Assembly: GCA_013298265.1 (NCBI GenBank)
Contig: JAAFHE010000072.1
Location: forward strand, 1 to 10,358
Reading direction: 5' to 3'
Origin: Lysobacterales bacterium
Lineage (GTDB): Bacteria; Pseudomonadota; Gammaproteobacteria; Xanthomonadales; Rhodanobacteraceae
Length of the DNA stretch: 10,358 bases
The notes under the pieces are model-generated. The model did no database searches and was not told where the DNA came from. It saw nothing but the letters and a program-made list of their open reading frames with translations. Shown piece by piece: positions 1 through 6,937 of the stretch. The position numbers were made by a program, and so were the translations under genes. How positions within the stretch are numbered: position 1 is the first letter of the stretch; every line of letters starts with the position of its first letter.

Positions 1-2415
1 TTCCGCCAGCAAGTCGCCATCAAGCTTATCCGCATCGGCTGGGACGCCGCCGACACGCAGCAGCGCTTCCGCACCGAACGGCAGATCCTGGCGGGCCTGC
101 AGCATCCGAACATCGCGCACCTCGTCGACGGCGGCGTCGGTGCGGACGGCCGGCCCTGGCTCGCGCTCGAATACGTCGACGGCACCGACCTGCGCCAGTG
201 GTGCGATAGGCGCACCCTGGATCTGCGCCAGCGCCTGGCGCTGTTCCTGACCGTGTGTGACGCCGTGCAGCATGCGCACCAGCGCCTGATCGTGCACCGC
301 GACCTCAAGCCGTCGAACATCCTCGTCAGCGAAGCCGGTAGCGTGAAACTGCTGGATTTCGGCATCGCCAAGCTGCTCGACGCCGATGCCGACGCCAGCG
401 CGACGCGCATCTTCACGCCGGAGTACGCCGCGCCGGAGCAGGTGCGCGGCGAAACCGTGACGACGGCGGTCGACATCTACGCGCTGGGACTGCTGCTGTA
501 CGAACTGCTCTGCGGACGGCGCCCCTACAAAGTGGAAAACTCCACTCCGGCCGCGTACGAACGCGCGATCCTCGATCAGGAGCCGACGCGGCCGAGCCTG
601 ATCGTCACGCGCGATGCGCACCAGGCTCCGGCCATCGCCGCAAAGCGCCACCTGACGCCGGAGCGCCTGCGCCGCGAACTGCGCGGCGATCTCGACGCCA
701 TCGTGCTCAAGGCACTGCGCAAGGAACCGGCGCTGCGCTATGCCAGCGTCGGCGAATTCGCCGCCGACCTCGAACGCTACCTGCGCCACGAACCGGTGCG
801 GGCGCGGCGCGGTAGCTGGCGCTATTCCGCCGCGCGCTTCCTGCAGCGGCACGCGGCCGCGGCCCTGTTCGGTGCGGTTGCGCTGCTCGCGCTGTTCGCC
901 GGCCTGGGCGTGGCGCTGTGGCAAGCCCAGGTCGCGCGCGGAGAGCGCGACGCGGCGCGCCAGGCGCTGAGTTTCATGACCACCTTGTTCGACAACGCCG
1001 ATCCGGCGCGGCAGAAGGGCGACAAGCTCAGCGTGCGAGACCTGCTCGACGCCGGCGTGCAAAACATGCGCAGCGCGCTAAGCGGGCAGGATCTGGCGCG
1101 CGCCCGGCTGCTCGTGACCATGGCGTCGGCCTACCTGGGACTCGGCCAGACCGAGCCTGCCGCACCACTGATCGACGAGGCGCTCGCCATCGCGCGGCAA
1201 CGCGGCGACCGGGTGCTGGAAGCGTCGGCGCTGATCCAGCAGTGCCGCGGACTGGACCTCGGCAACGATTCGAGCCGCTGCCCGGTGCTGCTGGATCGCG
1301 CGGAAAGCCTGCTCGACGCGCGCGATCCGGAACAGGCGCAACTCATCGCCTACTCGCTCGCCCTGCGCGTCTATGGCCTGGAGCTGGACAACCGTTTCGA
1401 TGACATCAGGACGTCGATGCAGCGCGGGCTGGCCCTGCTTGGCGATTCGCCGGAGCATCGTTTCCTGCGCGTGCAGCTAAGCGGTCACCTGGCGCACGCG
1501 CTGAGCAGACAGGATCGGCCGTCCGAAGCCGAGGCGGTGCTGAGGCCGCTGCTGGACAACCTGCGCGGCGACGCGACCGCCGAACGCGTGCTGCTGGCCG
1601 ACATGCTCGGCACACTCGCACCTGCAGTCGCCCGACAGGGGCGCAACGAAGAAGCCGTGGGGCTGCGCCGCGAAGCGCTGGCCGTGATGGAAGCACTCTA
1701 TGGCCCGAACGATCCGACGATTACCCACCAGCTCAATGGTCTTGCCGTCGCACTCAATGCCGTGGGGCGCACCGAGGAAGCGCTACCGCTGCTCGAACGC
1801 ACCGTCGCGCTGGACCGCAGCCGCGGCGAGGACGGAACGCACGAGCTGGCCAGCGGCCTGTGCAACCTCGGCGCCGTACTGCTGGTGAGCCAGCGGGACG
1901 CCGAAGCGCGCGCGCGCTTCGATGAAGCCGTTGCGGTCGCGCACCGCTCCGGTATCGCCCTCGAGTTGGGCCGTTGCCTGCTGTGGCGCGCGAGCGCGGA
2001 GCTGATCGGTGGCGATACCACAGCGGCACAGCAGGACACAGCGCGCGCGCGCGCCGTGCTGACACCGGCGCATCCGCCCACGTCCGACCTCCTGCTGCGC
2101 ATCCGCAGCGTCGATCTCGCCGCACAGTGGCGCGCGCGCGGCCCTGCTGTGCCCACGCAGGAATCCTGCGGCGAGGCCGCCGCGATCCAGGCCGCCTTTG
2201 CGCAGTCGGCCCAGCGCGACGGCGCCGATGCGAAATTTGCCTCGTTCCTGGCGGCATTGTGCGGCAGCGGCGAAAAACTCGCTGTGGTCGGCGGCGGCAA
2301 CGCACGCGAGGCGCTTGTCGCGGGCCTCGAGCGCCGCGATCACGACTACCGCGCACGCATGGCTCAGGCAGTGCTGGCGGCGTGGCCGGCAGGCGGAAAC
2401 CACGCGTTGCCTTGA
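1..2415 (+). CDS. Transmembrane Ser/Thr protein kinase with TPR-type C-terminal region (5' end missing)
   Basis: Hanks-type protein kinase that phosphorylates Ser/Thr on partner proteins, anchored in the inner membrane. The reading frame is open from base 1, so the start and the glycine-rich loop lie outside the window; 804 residues are present. Counting from base 1, the VAIK lysine is K8, the probable alpha-C glutamate E26, the catalytic loop HRDLKPSN starts at H99 (D101, K103, N106), DFG is 119-121 and the APE-like motif is 144-146, so the kinase appears catalytically competent. A hydrophobic segment at about 284-307 is a single membrane span. The remaining ~500 residues are helical, Ala/Leu/Arg-rich and TPR-like (for example the AVMEALYGPNDPTITHQLNG region near 563-582), probably a periplasmic sensing or docking part. 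Related kinases in Xanthomonadales often sit beside an ECF sigma factor gene; that neighbour would be upstream, out of view. It converges on the PLD gene with a 66-bp gap. Confidence 0.93.
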   Translation, partial: FRQQVAIKLIRIGWDAADTQQRFRTERQILAGLQHPNIAHLVDGGVGADGRPWLALEYVDGTDLRQWCDRRTLDLRQRLALFLTVCDAVQHAHQRLIVHRDLKPSNILVSEAGSVKLLDFGIAKLLDADADASATRIFTPEYAAPEQVRGETVTTAVDIYALGLLLYELLCGRRPYKVENSTPAAYERAILDQEPTRPSLIVTRDAHQAPAIAAKRHLTPERLRRELRGDLDAIVLKALRKEPALRYASVGEFAADLERYLRHEPVRARRGSWRYSAARFLQRHAAAALFGAVALLALFAGLGVALWQAQVARGERDAARQALSFMTTLFDNADPARQKGDKLSVRDLLDAGVQNMRSALSGQDLARARLLVTMASAYLGLGQTEPAAPLIDEALAIARQRGDRVLEASALIQQCRGLDLGNDSSRCPVLLDRAESLLDARDPEQAQLIAYSLALRVYGLELDNRFDDIRTSMQRGLALLGDSPEHRFLRVQLSGHLAHALSRQDRPSEAEAVLRPLLDNLRGDATAERVLLADMLGTLAPAVARQGRNEEAVGLRREALAVMEALYGPNDPTITHQLNGLAVALNAVGRTEEALPLLERTVALDRSRGEDGTHELASGLCNLGAVLLVSQRDAEARARFDEAVAVAHRSGIALELGRCLLWRASAELIGGDTTAAQQDTARARAVLTPAHPPTSDLLLRIRSVDLAAQWRARGPAVPTQESCGEAAAIQAAFAQSAQRDGADAKFASFLAALCGSGEKLAVVGGGNAREALVAGLERRDHDYRARMAQAVLAAWPAGGNHALP

Positions 2416-2424
2416 GCCGTGACT

Positions 2425-2436
2425 GTCCGATCGGAC
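2425..2436. repeat. Perfect 12-bp palindrome GTCCGATCGGAC between convergent genes
   Basis: The 66-bp gap between the convergent kinase and PLD genes contains GTCCGATCGGAC, identical to its reverse complement, nine bases after the kinase stop codon. A looser CTGTC/GACAG pair (2423-2427 and 2452-2456) surrounds part of it. There is no T-tract on either strand, so it is not a standard intrinsic terminator. It could be a protein-binding site or take part in transcript 3'-end processing; neither is shown. Confidence 0.5.
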
Positions 2437-2481
2437 TATCGAACTGCCGCAGACAGGGAGAATGTACGCGGTCAGCACTTC

Positions 2482-3174
2482 TCAACCCGTGCGCGCGTAC
2501 CGGCTCCACAACAGATCGAACTGGCCGCCAAAACAACGCACGAGATAGGCGTCGTCGCTGACGACGAGGTTTTCGTCGTTGACGTGGCTCGCGCTGCGGG
2601 TCCAGTTGAAGCTGCCGTTGGCGAGCAGGCGCGCGTCGAACAGCGCGAACTTGTGGTGCATGTGCGCCGGCCCCGCGTCGAGACGGATCTCGATGCCGGC
2701 TTGCGCGAGCCGTTCGACATCGCTGCCATTGTCGAAGCGCTTGTCGTTGTCGGTGATGATGCGCACCTGTACGCCGCGGCGATGCGCCGCGATGACCGCG
2801 TCGGAAAGGCGATCGTCGGCCAGCGTGAACACGCAGATGTCGAGCTGCCGCCGCACGCCGGCGCACAGTTCGCGCAGCTTGCGCACGCAGCTGTCGCCGG
2901 GCGCGAAGAACGCGTTGTGCGCCGCCGCGGCCGCGGCCGCCGACAGGTCCAGCGTCTTTACGATCTGTTCCAGCCAGCGCAGCATGGCGAGCGCTTGTGC
3001 CGGCTGCGCCTGGATCTGCTCGCGCGCGATGGCGAAGGCGGCGTTGCGCAGGCGGCGGATCTGCTCGACCTCCGACTGCGCGCCGATCTCGCGCAGCTCG
3101 AAGCGTTCGTCGTTGTCGAGGCGGAAATCCGCTGCCGTCGCGCGCAAGGTCTGGTCCAGCTGCTCAAAGTCCAT
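2482..3174 (-). CDS. Phospholipase D-superfamily protein with a single HKD motif
   Basis: A 230-residue protein of the PLD/nuclease superfamily. The catalytic motif HxKxxxxD is complete at H173, K175, D180, followed by the family's GSxN signature (G187, S188, N190, in NGSFNWT). Residues 108-168 form the preceding alternating strand/helix half (LDICVFTLAD, VQVRIITDND). Only one HKD is present, as in bacterial Nuc endonuclease and mitochondrial PLD6/Zucchini, so a homodimer would be needed to form one active site. Residues 1-80 are a charged helical region that I do not recognise, ending in a poly-alanine run (79-85). No signal peptide or membrane span is visible, so it is probably cytoplasmic. 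The ATG is supported by GAGG five bases upstream. The substrate could be phosphodiester bonds in nucleic acid or in phospholipid; the sequence does not decide this. It stands alone on the minus strand, so operon context gives no help. Confidence 0.85.
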   Translation of the reverse strand: MDFEQLDQTLRATAADFRLDNDERFELREIGAQSEVEQIRRLRNAAFAIAREQIQAQPAQALAMLRWLEQIVKTLDLSAAAAAAAHNAFFAPGDSCVRKLRELCAGVRRQLDICVFTLADDRLSDAVIAAHRRGVQVRIITDNDKRFDNGSDVERLAQAGIEIRLDAGPAHMHHKFALFDARLLANGSFNWTRSASHVNDENLVVSDDAYLVRCFGGQFDLLWSRYARTG

Positions 3175-3364
3175 CGAAGCCTCACGCGCAGTCTGGCCTG
3201 GATTGTGGCAGCCGCGGCGGTTGCGTCAATCGCACGCACGGCCATTCCGGGTCGGGATCGGGCGTCGTGTCAGTCGTGCCGCGGAACAGCGTAGGTAGCA
3301 GGCGAGCCATGGTCGCGCCGCATCGGTGCGGCCGGATTCGGGCCGCTACCGCGAGAGAACCCTC
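3175..3364. other. Divergent intergenic spacer between PLD gene and secreted-protein gene
   Basis: This 190-bp spacer should hold the promoters of both flanking genes, but I see no convincing -35/-10 pair on either strand. A short hairpin (GCCGCA 3317-3322, loop TCGG, TGCGGC 3327-3332) would lie in the leader of the plus-strand gene, about 33 bases before its ATG. A GTG at 3326 is in frame with that gene but would put a charged 13-residue extension ahead of the signal peptide, so I do not use it. Confidence 0.4.
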
Positions 3365-4891
3365 ATGCCGAACCGTGTCTTCCGTTTCCCTGGCCGCCGC
3401 GCCGCGCCATTCCTGCTGTGCTGCGGCTTTGCCTTGTCGCTGCCGCTCTGGGCCACGGAGCCGCAGGACGGCAATTTCGACCGCAGCTTCAATCGCACAC
3501 AAGGCTGGAACGGAGCACCAGGCTGGGCCACGATTGCTTTCGATCATCCTGGCCGTACGCCGCGCGACACGGCCTTGAGCGTGAGGCTGCTGCTCGATGG
3601 CACGATGATCGTCAGCGGGCTTGCGGGGCGTGACAGCTTCGCCGAGAACAACGGCCTGCTCGCAGCGGCACGCCTGAACACCGACGGCTCGCCGAGCATG
3701 TTCTGGGCCAGTCCCGAGGACCTGCGCAGCGGCGGCCTGCAGGGTCGCATTACCTGGCCCTACCTGTATGACTTCTTCACCGCGACGCCGGCCGGCATGA
3801 ACAACGGCGGTAACGAAGGCGTGGGGTTCGCCGGATCCGGTCGCGTGACGACGGGTACGAGTATCAACAGGGCGAAATACTTCAGCGTGTCGCCGTCCGG
3901 CACCACGCTCAACGGCGGCCTGGGCACCTGCGAGCTCTATGCAGGCGGCGCGCTGCGCAACTTCTACGCGCTCGGCGCGAACACGCGCTACTACGATTCG
4001 GCGGTGATCGCCGGCTATGTGCGGCGCTACGGCGACCAGGCTTACCTCGAGGCCAACTGCGAACTGTCGGGCAACCAGGTCAAAACACGAACCGTGCCGG
4101 ACACCTTGCCGAGCAGTCCGGCCGGCGTGATCGGCGCGGTCAGCATCATGCCGCATTACCTGAACGCCGACGCCACGGTCTATTCGCGCCGCCTGTTCCG
4201 CAACTTCAACAGTGCCGGCGACAACGACGTGCAATTGTGCGAGCCCGGCTACAACTACACCGTCACGCCGCCGACGCCGTACTCGAACTGCAGCGTGTTC
4301 CAGCCGAATATAGGCGGTCATCTCGACGACCTGCTGTTCAGCGTCGTGCCGACCTACGGTGGTTTCACCACGGGCCTGATCGAGTCGCAGGCGGAGTCCA
4401 GTCCTGGCACCGGCGACGACCGCCGCGTATTGACCATCGCCAGGCCGCGCGTCTACGGCGTCAATTCCACCGGCGACGTGTATCAGCGTGATTCGCAGCA
4501 GCAGAGCTATCAGCTTGGCGATGCGACCAGTCCATCGTCGTCTCTGTCGTTCCACGCCCCGATCGGTGTCATCGACGGCCGCAACGGCACGACGCTCTGG
4601 GTGGTCATGGCCTTGCGGCCGTTCCCCGGCGCCAACGAGTTCCGCGAAATCGCCGTGGCGCGGTTCAAGTACTCCGACCTGTCGCTCGACACACGCTTCG
4701 GCAACGGCAACGGCTGGCGCCGCTACAGCCTCGGCGGCGCCGAAGTGATGCCGAATGCGGTCGTGCTCGACAACCAGGGCCGCCTCGTCATCGCCGGCAC
4801 GCGGCGCTACAACCCCGACACCGACGACTGGGACTTCTTCGTCATGCGCATCAACGACGACGTGCTGTTCGAGGACAAGTTCGGCGATTGA
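3365..4891 (+). CDS. Exported protein with delta-60-like repeat segments and acidic C-terminal tail
   Basis: A 508-residue protein of unknown function, predicted to be exported. The ATG at 3365 gives a classical Sec signal peptide: a basic start (MPNRVFRFPGRR), a hydrophobic core (APFLLCCGFALSLPL) and a likely cut after LWA near residue 30. A weak purine-rich stretch (GCGAGAGA) precedes the start. The N-terminal mature region (about 34-120) and especially the C-terminal region (about 435-498: LDTRFGNGNGW, then VVLDNQGRLVIAG, then FFVMRIN) match the rhythm of delta-60 repeats (LDxxFGxxGW, DGKIVVAG), which are thought to build beta-propeller-like folds. The middle carries four Cys (GTCELY, EANCEL, VQLCEP, YSNCSV) that could form two disulfides in the periplasm or outside the cell. 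The protein ends DDVLFEDKFGD, resembling the DxxFxDGFE-type tail I remember on many secreted Xanthomonadales proteins. A strong terminator follows, so it is probably monocistronic. Confidence 0.82.
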   Translation: MPNRVFRFPGRRAAPFLLCCGFALSLPLWATEPQDGNFDRSFNRTQGWNGAPGWATIAFDHPGRTPRDTALSVRLLLDGTMIVSGLAGRDSFAENNGLLAAARLNTDGSPSMFWASPEDLRSGGLQGRITWPYLYDFFTATPAGMNNGGNEGVGFAGSGRVTTGTSINRAKYFSVSPSGTTLNGGLGTCELYAGGALRNFYALGANTRYYDSAVIAGYVRRYGDQAYLEANCELSGNQVKTRTVPDTLPSSPAGVIGAVSIMPHYLNADATVYSRRLFRNFNSAGDNDVQLCEPGYNYTVTPPTPYSNCSVFQPNIGGHLDDLLFSVVPTYGGFTTGLIESQAESSPGTGDDRRVLTIARPRVYGVNSTGDVYQRDSQQQSYQLGDATSPSSSLSFHAPIGVIDGRNGTTLWVVMALRPFPGANEFREIAVARFKYSDLSLDTRFGNGNGWRRYSLGGAEVMPNAVVLDNQGRLVIAGTRRYNPDTDDWDFFVMRINDDVLFEDKFGD

Positions 4892-4920
4892 GCGCGCCGC
4901 GACCGGTCAGCGGCGCCGAA

Positions 4921-4970
4921 ACGGGCCAGGTTCACTTTGCGAGAAGAAGTGTACCCGGCCCGTATCTTTT
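4921..4970 (+). terminator. Rho-independent terminator after the secreted-protein gene
   Basis: The left arm 4921-4937 (ACGGGCCAGGTTCACTT) pairs with 4947-4963 (AAGTGTACCCGGCCCGT) over 17 positions with two mismatches. The loop is nine bases and the stem is followed by ATCTTTT. It begins 29 bases after the stop codon at 4891 and separates the secreted-protein gene from the MATE gene, so the MATE gene probably has its own promoter. Confidence 0.8.
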
Positions 4971-5063
4971 ATAAGACACGGCGATGTCGATCCGTCATCC
5001 TGTCGTTCGGCGCCTGTCGAAACCGACCGACAGGTGTCGGTGCCGTGAACAGGAGCACGCTGC
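4970..5063 (+). promoter_or_regulatory. MATE gene leader with TGTCG cluster and overlapping inverted repeats
   Basis: Between the terminator and the MATE start lie five copies of TGTCG: forward at 4985, 5001, 5015 and 5035, and inverted (CGACA) at 5028. They form two competing inverted repeats: CCTGTCG (5013-5019) with CGACAGG (5028-5034), and ACCGACA (5026-5032) with TGTCGGT (5035-5041). A direct repeat of CCTGTCG occurs 14 bases apart (4999 and 5013). A TATAAG at 4970-4975 could be a -10 box, but no good -35 lies 17 bases upstream. The ribosome-binding site AGGAG (5051-5055) is clear. The arrangement suggests a multi-site operator or a leader with alternative hairpins; this is inference. 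Confidence 0.45.
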
Positions 5064-6506
5064 ATGCCGCTCGAACCCACCCCGCAGCGACCATCCGACG
5101 ACGACGATGCCAGGCCCGGCACAGCGTCACTGTGGACCGAGCTGCGCCACGCGATCCGCGGCTCTGACGCGGACTACACCCGGATTCCGCTGCGGCGCGC
5201 GGTATTCCTGCTTGCCGTGCCCATGGTGCTGGAACTGGTGCTTGAGTCGACCTTCGCCGTGGTCGACATCTATTTCGTGGCCAAACTTGGGCCGTCAGCG
5301 GTAGCGACGGTCGGGCTGACCGAGAGTTTTCTGTTTCTGCTGTACGCGGTTGGCATGGGGCTGGCCATGGGTGTCACCGCGATTGTGGCGCGGCGCATCG
5401 GCGAGGGCCGGCGCGACGAAGCGGCCGTCACCGCGGTACAGGCGATTCTGGTCGCGCTCCTGGTATCGGTGCTGCCGGCGGTCATCGGCGTGGTTTACGC
5501 GCAAGACCTGCTGCGGCTGATGGGTGCGGATGCCTGGAGCCTGGAGCACGGCTACCGCTATACGCAGTGGATGCTGGGCAGCAATGCGGTGATCATGCTG
5601 CTGTTCGTGATCAACGCGATCTTCCGCGGCGCCGGCGACGCGGCGATCGCCATGCGCGTACTGTGGCTGGCGAACGGCCTGAACATCCTGCTTTGCCCGC
5701 TGCTGATCTACGGCCTGGGGCCGATTCCGGCGCTGGGCATCGAAGGCGCCGCCATCGCGACCACCATCGGTCGCGGCGCCGGGGTCGCGTATCAGCTCTG
5801 GATGCTGTTCCGCGGCGGCAAACACATCCGCGTGCTGGCGAGCCAGCTTGCCTGGCGCGGCGCATTGCTCTGGCACATCGTGCGCACCTCGCTGGGCGGC
5901 ATCGGCCAGATGATCATCGCGATGACGTCCTGGATCTTCCTGATGCGCATCCTGGCCAGCATCGGCAATGAGGCCGTGGCCGGCGCCACGATCGCGATAC
6001 GCATCCTGATGTTCGTGCTGATGCCGGCCTGGGGCATGTCCAATGCCGCAGCGACCTTGGTCGGCCAGAGCCTGGGCGCCAGCGCCGCGAACCGCGCCGA
6101 GGCCGCCGTATGGCAGATAGGCTGGTACAACATGGCCTACCTCGTCGCCGTGTCGGTGGTCTTCTTCCTGTTTCCGCAGGCGCTGGTCGGATTCTTCACT
6201 GACGATGCCCGGGTCGTCGCGATAGGCGCCGAATGGCTGCGCATACTGTCGTATTCGCTGTTCGTCTATGGCTGGTGGATGGTTGCCGTGCAAGCCTTCA
6301 ACGGAGCCGGCGACACGCTGACCCCGACCGGGATCAACGTCGTCTTCTTCTGGGCCGTCCAGATTCCCCTGGCCTGGTTCCTCGCGCTGCATCTGGGCTG
6401 GCAGCACAGCGGCGTGTTCTGGGCGACGTTCGTTTCTGAAACCGCGGTAGGCCTGTTCACCTTGTGGCTGTTCACCCGTGGGCGCTGGAAGAACGCGAAG
6501 GTCTGA
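5064..6506 (+). CDS. MATE-family multidrug/Na+ (or H+) antiporter
   Basis: A 480-residue inner-membrane exporter of the MATE (multidrug and toxic compound extrusion) family, which expels cationic drugs or metabolites in exchange for Na+ or H+. About 12 hydrophobic spans are visible after a 40-residue cytoplasmic N-terminus rich in Asp/Pro (DDDDARPG). Family landmarks include the first-helix segment ESTFAVVDIYFVAKLG, the following GLTESFLFLLYAVGMGLAMG with TAIVARRIGEGRRDEA, and, at the start of the second repeat, ILASIGNEAVAGATIAIRI and AATLVGQSLGAS. Length is normal for NorM-like proteins (about 450-480). AGGAG eight bases before the ATG supports this start. It lies alone between two terminators. 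It could export a product of the nearby polyketide locus, but the 900-bp gap, the intervening terminator and its different codon preference make that only a possibility. Confidence 0.93.
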   Translation: MPLEPTPQRPSDDDDARPGTASLWTELRHAIRGSDADYTRIPLRRAVFLLAVPMVLELVLESTFAVVDIYFVAKLGPSAVATVGLTESFLFLLYAVGMGLAMGVTAIVARRIGEGRRDEAAVTAVQAILVALLVSVLPAVIGVVYAQDLLRLMGADAWSLEHGYRYTQWMLGSNAVIMLLFVINAIFRGAGDAAIAMRVLWLANGLNILLCPLLIYGLGPIPALGIEGAAIATTIGRGAGVAYQLWMLFRGGKHIRVLASQLAWRGALLWHIVRTSLGGIGQMIIAMTSWIFLMRILASIGNEAVAGATIAIRILMFVLMPAWGMSNAAATLVGQSLGASAANRAEAAVWQIGWYNMAYLVAVSVVFFLFPQALVGFFTDDARVVAIGAEWLRILSYSLFVYGWWMVAVQAFNGAGDTLTPTGINVVFFWAVQIPLAWFLALHLGWQHSGVFWATFVSETAVGLFTLWLFTRGRWKNAKV

Positions 6507-6528
6507 AACGGTTTCGTCATTTAGCGGT

Positions 6529-6562
6529 AACGCAACGCGGCCGTCGGAGTTGCGTTGATTTT
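6529..6562 (+). terminator. Candidate Rho-independent terminator after the MATE gene
   Basis: AACGCAAC (6529-6536) pairs perfectly with GTTGCGTT (6549-6556) across a 12-base loop, and GATTTT follows directly. It begins 22 bases after the MATE stop codon. The stem is rather AT-rich and short, so this is a moderate call. Confidence 0.5.
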
Positions 6563-6818
6563 CCCGGACCCGGAACGACACTGGAGCACTACGTCGGCAT
6601 ACGAAGTATCAGCGCATCTGCGCGAGCAATAGCCCGCCGACGTATGCGGAGCGATTGGGGTGAAGCGCCTACCATCTCGCATACGCGCTACTGGGCGGAT
6701 TGGAAGCGGTTCGCGATGCCGACGCACCGAGCGTGGCCTGCGCTCGCGTGTCGCGGGCGGGCGTCTCTGGAGTGATTTCCAAGCTACCATCGTGGCCGAA
6801 AAGCGCCCAAATCAGTTG

Positions 6819-6846
6819 TTGCATTTTAGCTTTATCCCGCTATCAT
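6819..6846 (+). promoter_or_regulatory. Candidate sigma-70 promoter for the small membrane-protein gene
   Basis: TTGCAT (6819-6824) and TATCAT (6841-6846, five of six matches to TATAAT) are separated by 16 bases. This sits in a locally AT-richer stretch, about 90 bases before the ATG at 6938. The -35 box is weak. Transcription would begin near 6853 and give a leader of about 85 bases. Confidence 0.4.
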
Positions 6847-6865
6847 CGGCCGCGTGAATGTGAGG

Positions 6866-6875
6866 GTGTATACAC
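6866..6875. promoter_or_regulatory. Perfect palindrome GTGTATACAC, operator candidate
   Basis: A perfect 10-bp palindrome lies 20 bases downstream of the candidate -10 box, where a repressor could block transcription. TGTATACA cores resemble GntR-type operators in general form, but no regulator gene is visible in the window. A short hairpin follows (TTGCGG 6882-6887 with CCGCAA 6898-6903). Confidence 0.35.
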
Positions 6876-6937
6876 AAACCGTTGCGGCTGCGTGATTCCG
6901 CAAAATGACTCGTCGAATTCTTCGGAAAGGACAGCAG

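Larger units (their letters stand above)
6507..6937. other. 431-bp non-coding region between MATE gene and small membrane-protein gene
   Basis: I find no convincing coding sequence here: the open frames lack ribosome-binding sites and recognisable protein character. After the terminator at 6529-6562 the stretch 6591-6690 is rich in inverted repeats. ACGTCGGC (6591-6598) pairs with GCCGACGT (6636-6643), with a small GCGC-ATCT-GCGC hairpin inside (6612-6623). CGTATGCG (6641-6648) can instead pair with CGCATACG (6678-6685). CTACCATC occurs at 6669 and 6784. The last 120 bases hold the promoter and operator-like elements listed separately. A small RNA or structured leader is possible but unproven; no known RNA family is recognised. 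Confidence 0.45.

Noticed and set aside
2419..3294. A 291-codon plus-strand open frame opposite the PLD gene
   Set aside because: The HKD and GSxN motifs on the minus strand decide the coding strand. The plus-strand product is a low-complexity Ala/Val/Arg/Asp mirror.
3182..4555. A 457-codon minus-strand open frame opposite the secreted-protein gene
   Set aside because: The plus-strand gene has a signal peptide, repeat segments, a plausible start and a terminator. The antisense product has biased composition and no domain.
5295..6581. A 428-codon minus-strand open frame opposite the MATE gene
   Set aside because: The plus strand encodes an unmistakable 12-span transporter. The antisense product is Arg/Gln/His/Asp-rich and lacks a ribosome-binding site.
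6464..6857. Short open frames in the 431-bp intergenic region, considered as remnants of a gene or transposase
   Set aside because: No ribosome-binding sites, no recognisable motif, and composition typical of random GC-rich frames. No terminal inverted repeats or target-site duplication frame the region.
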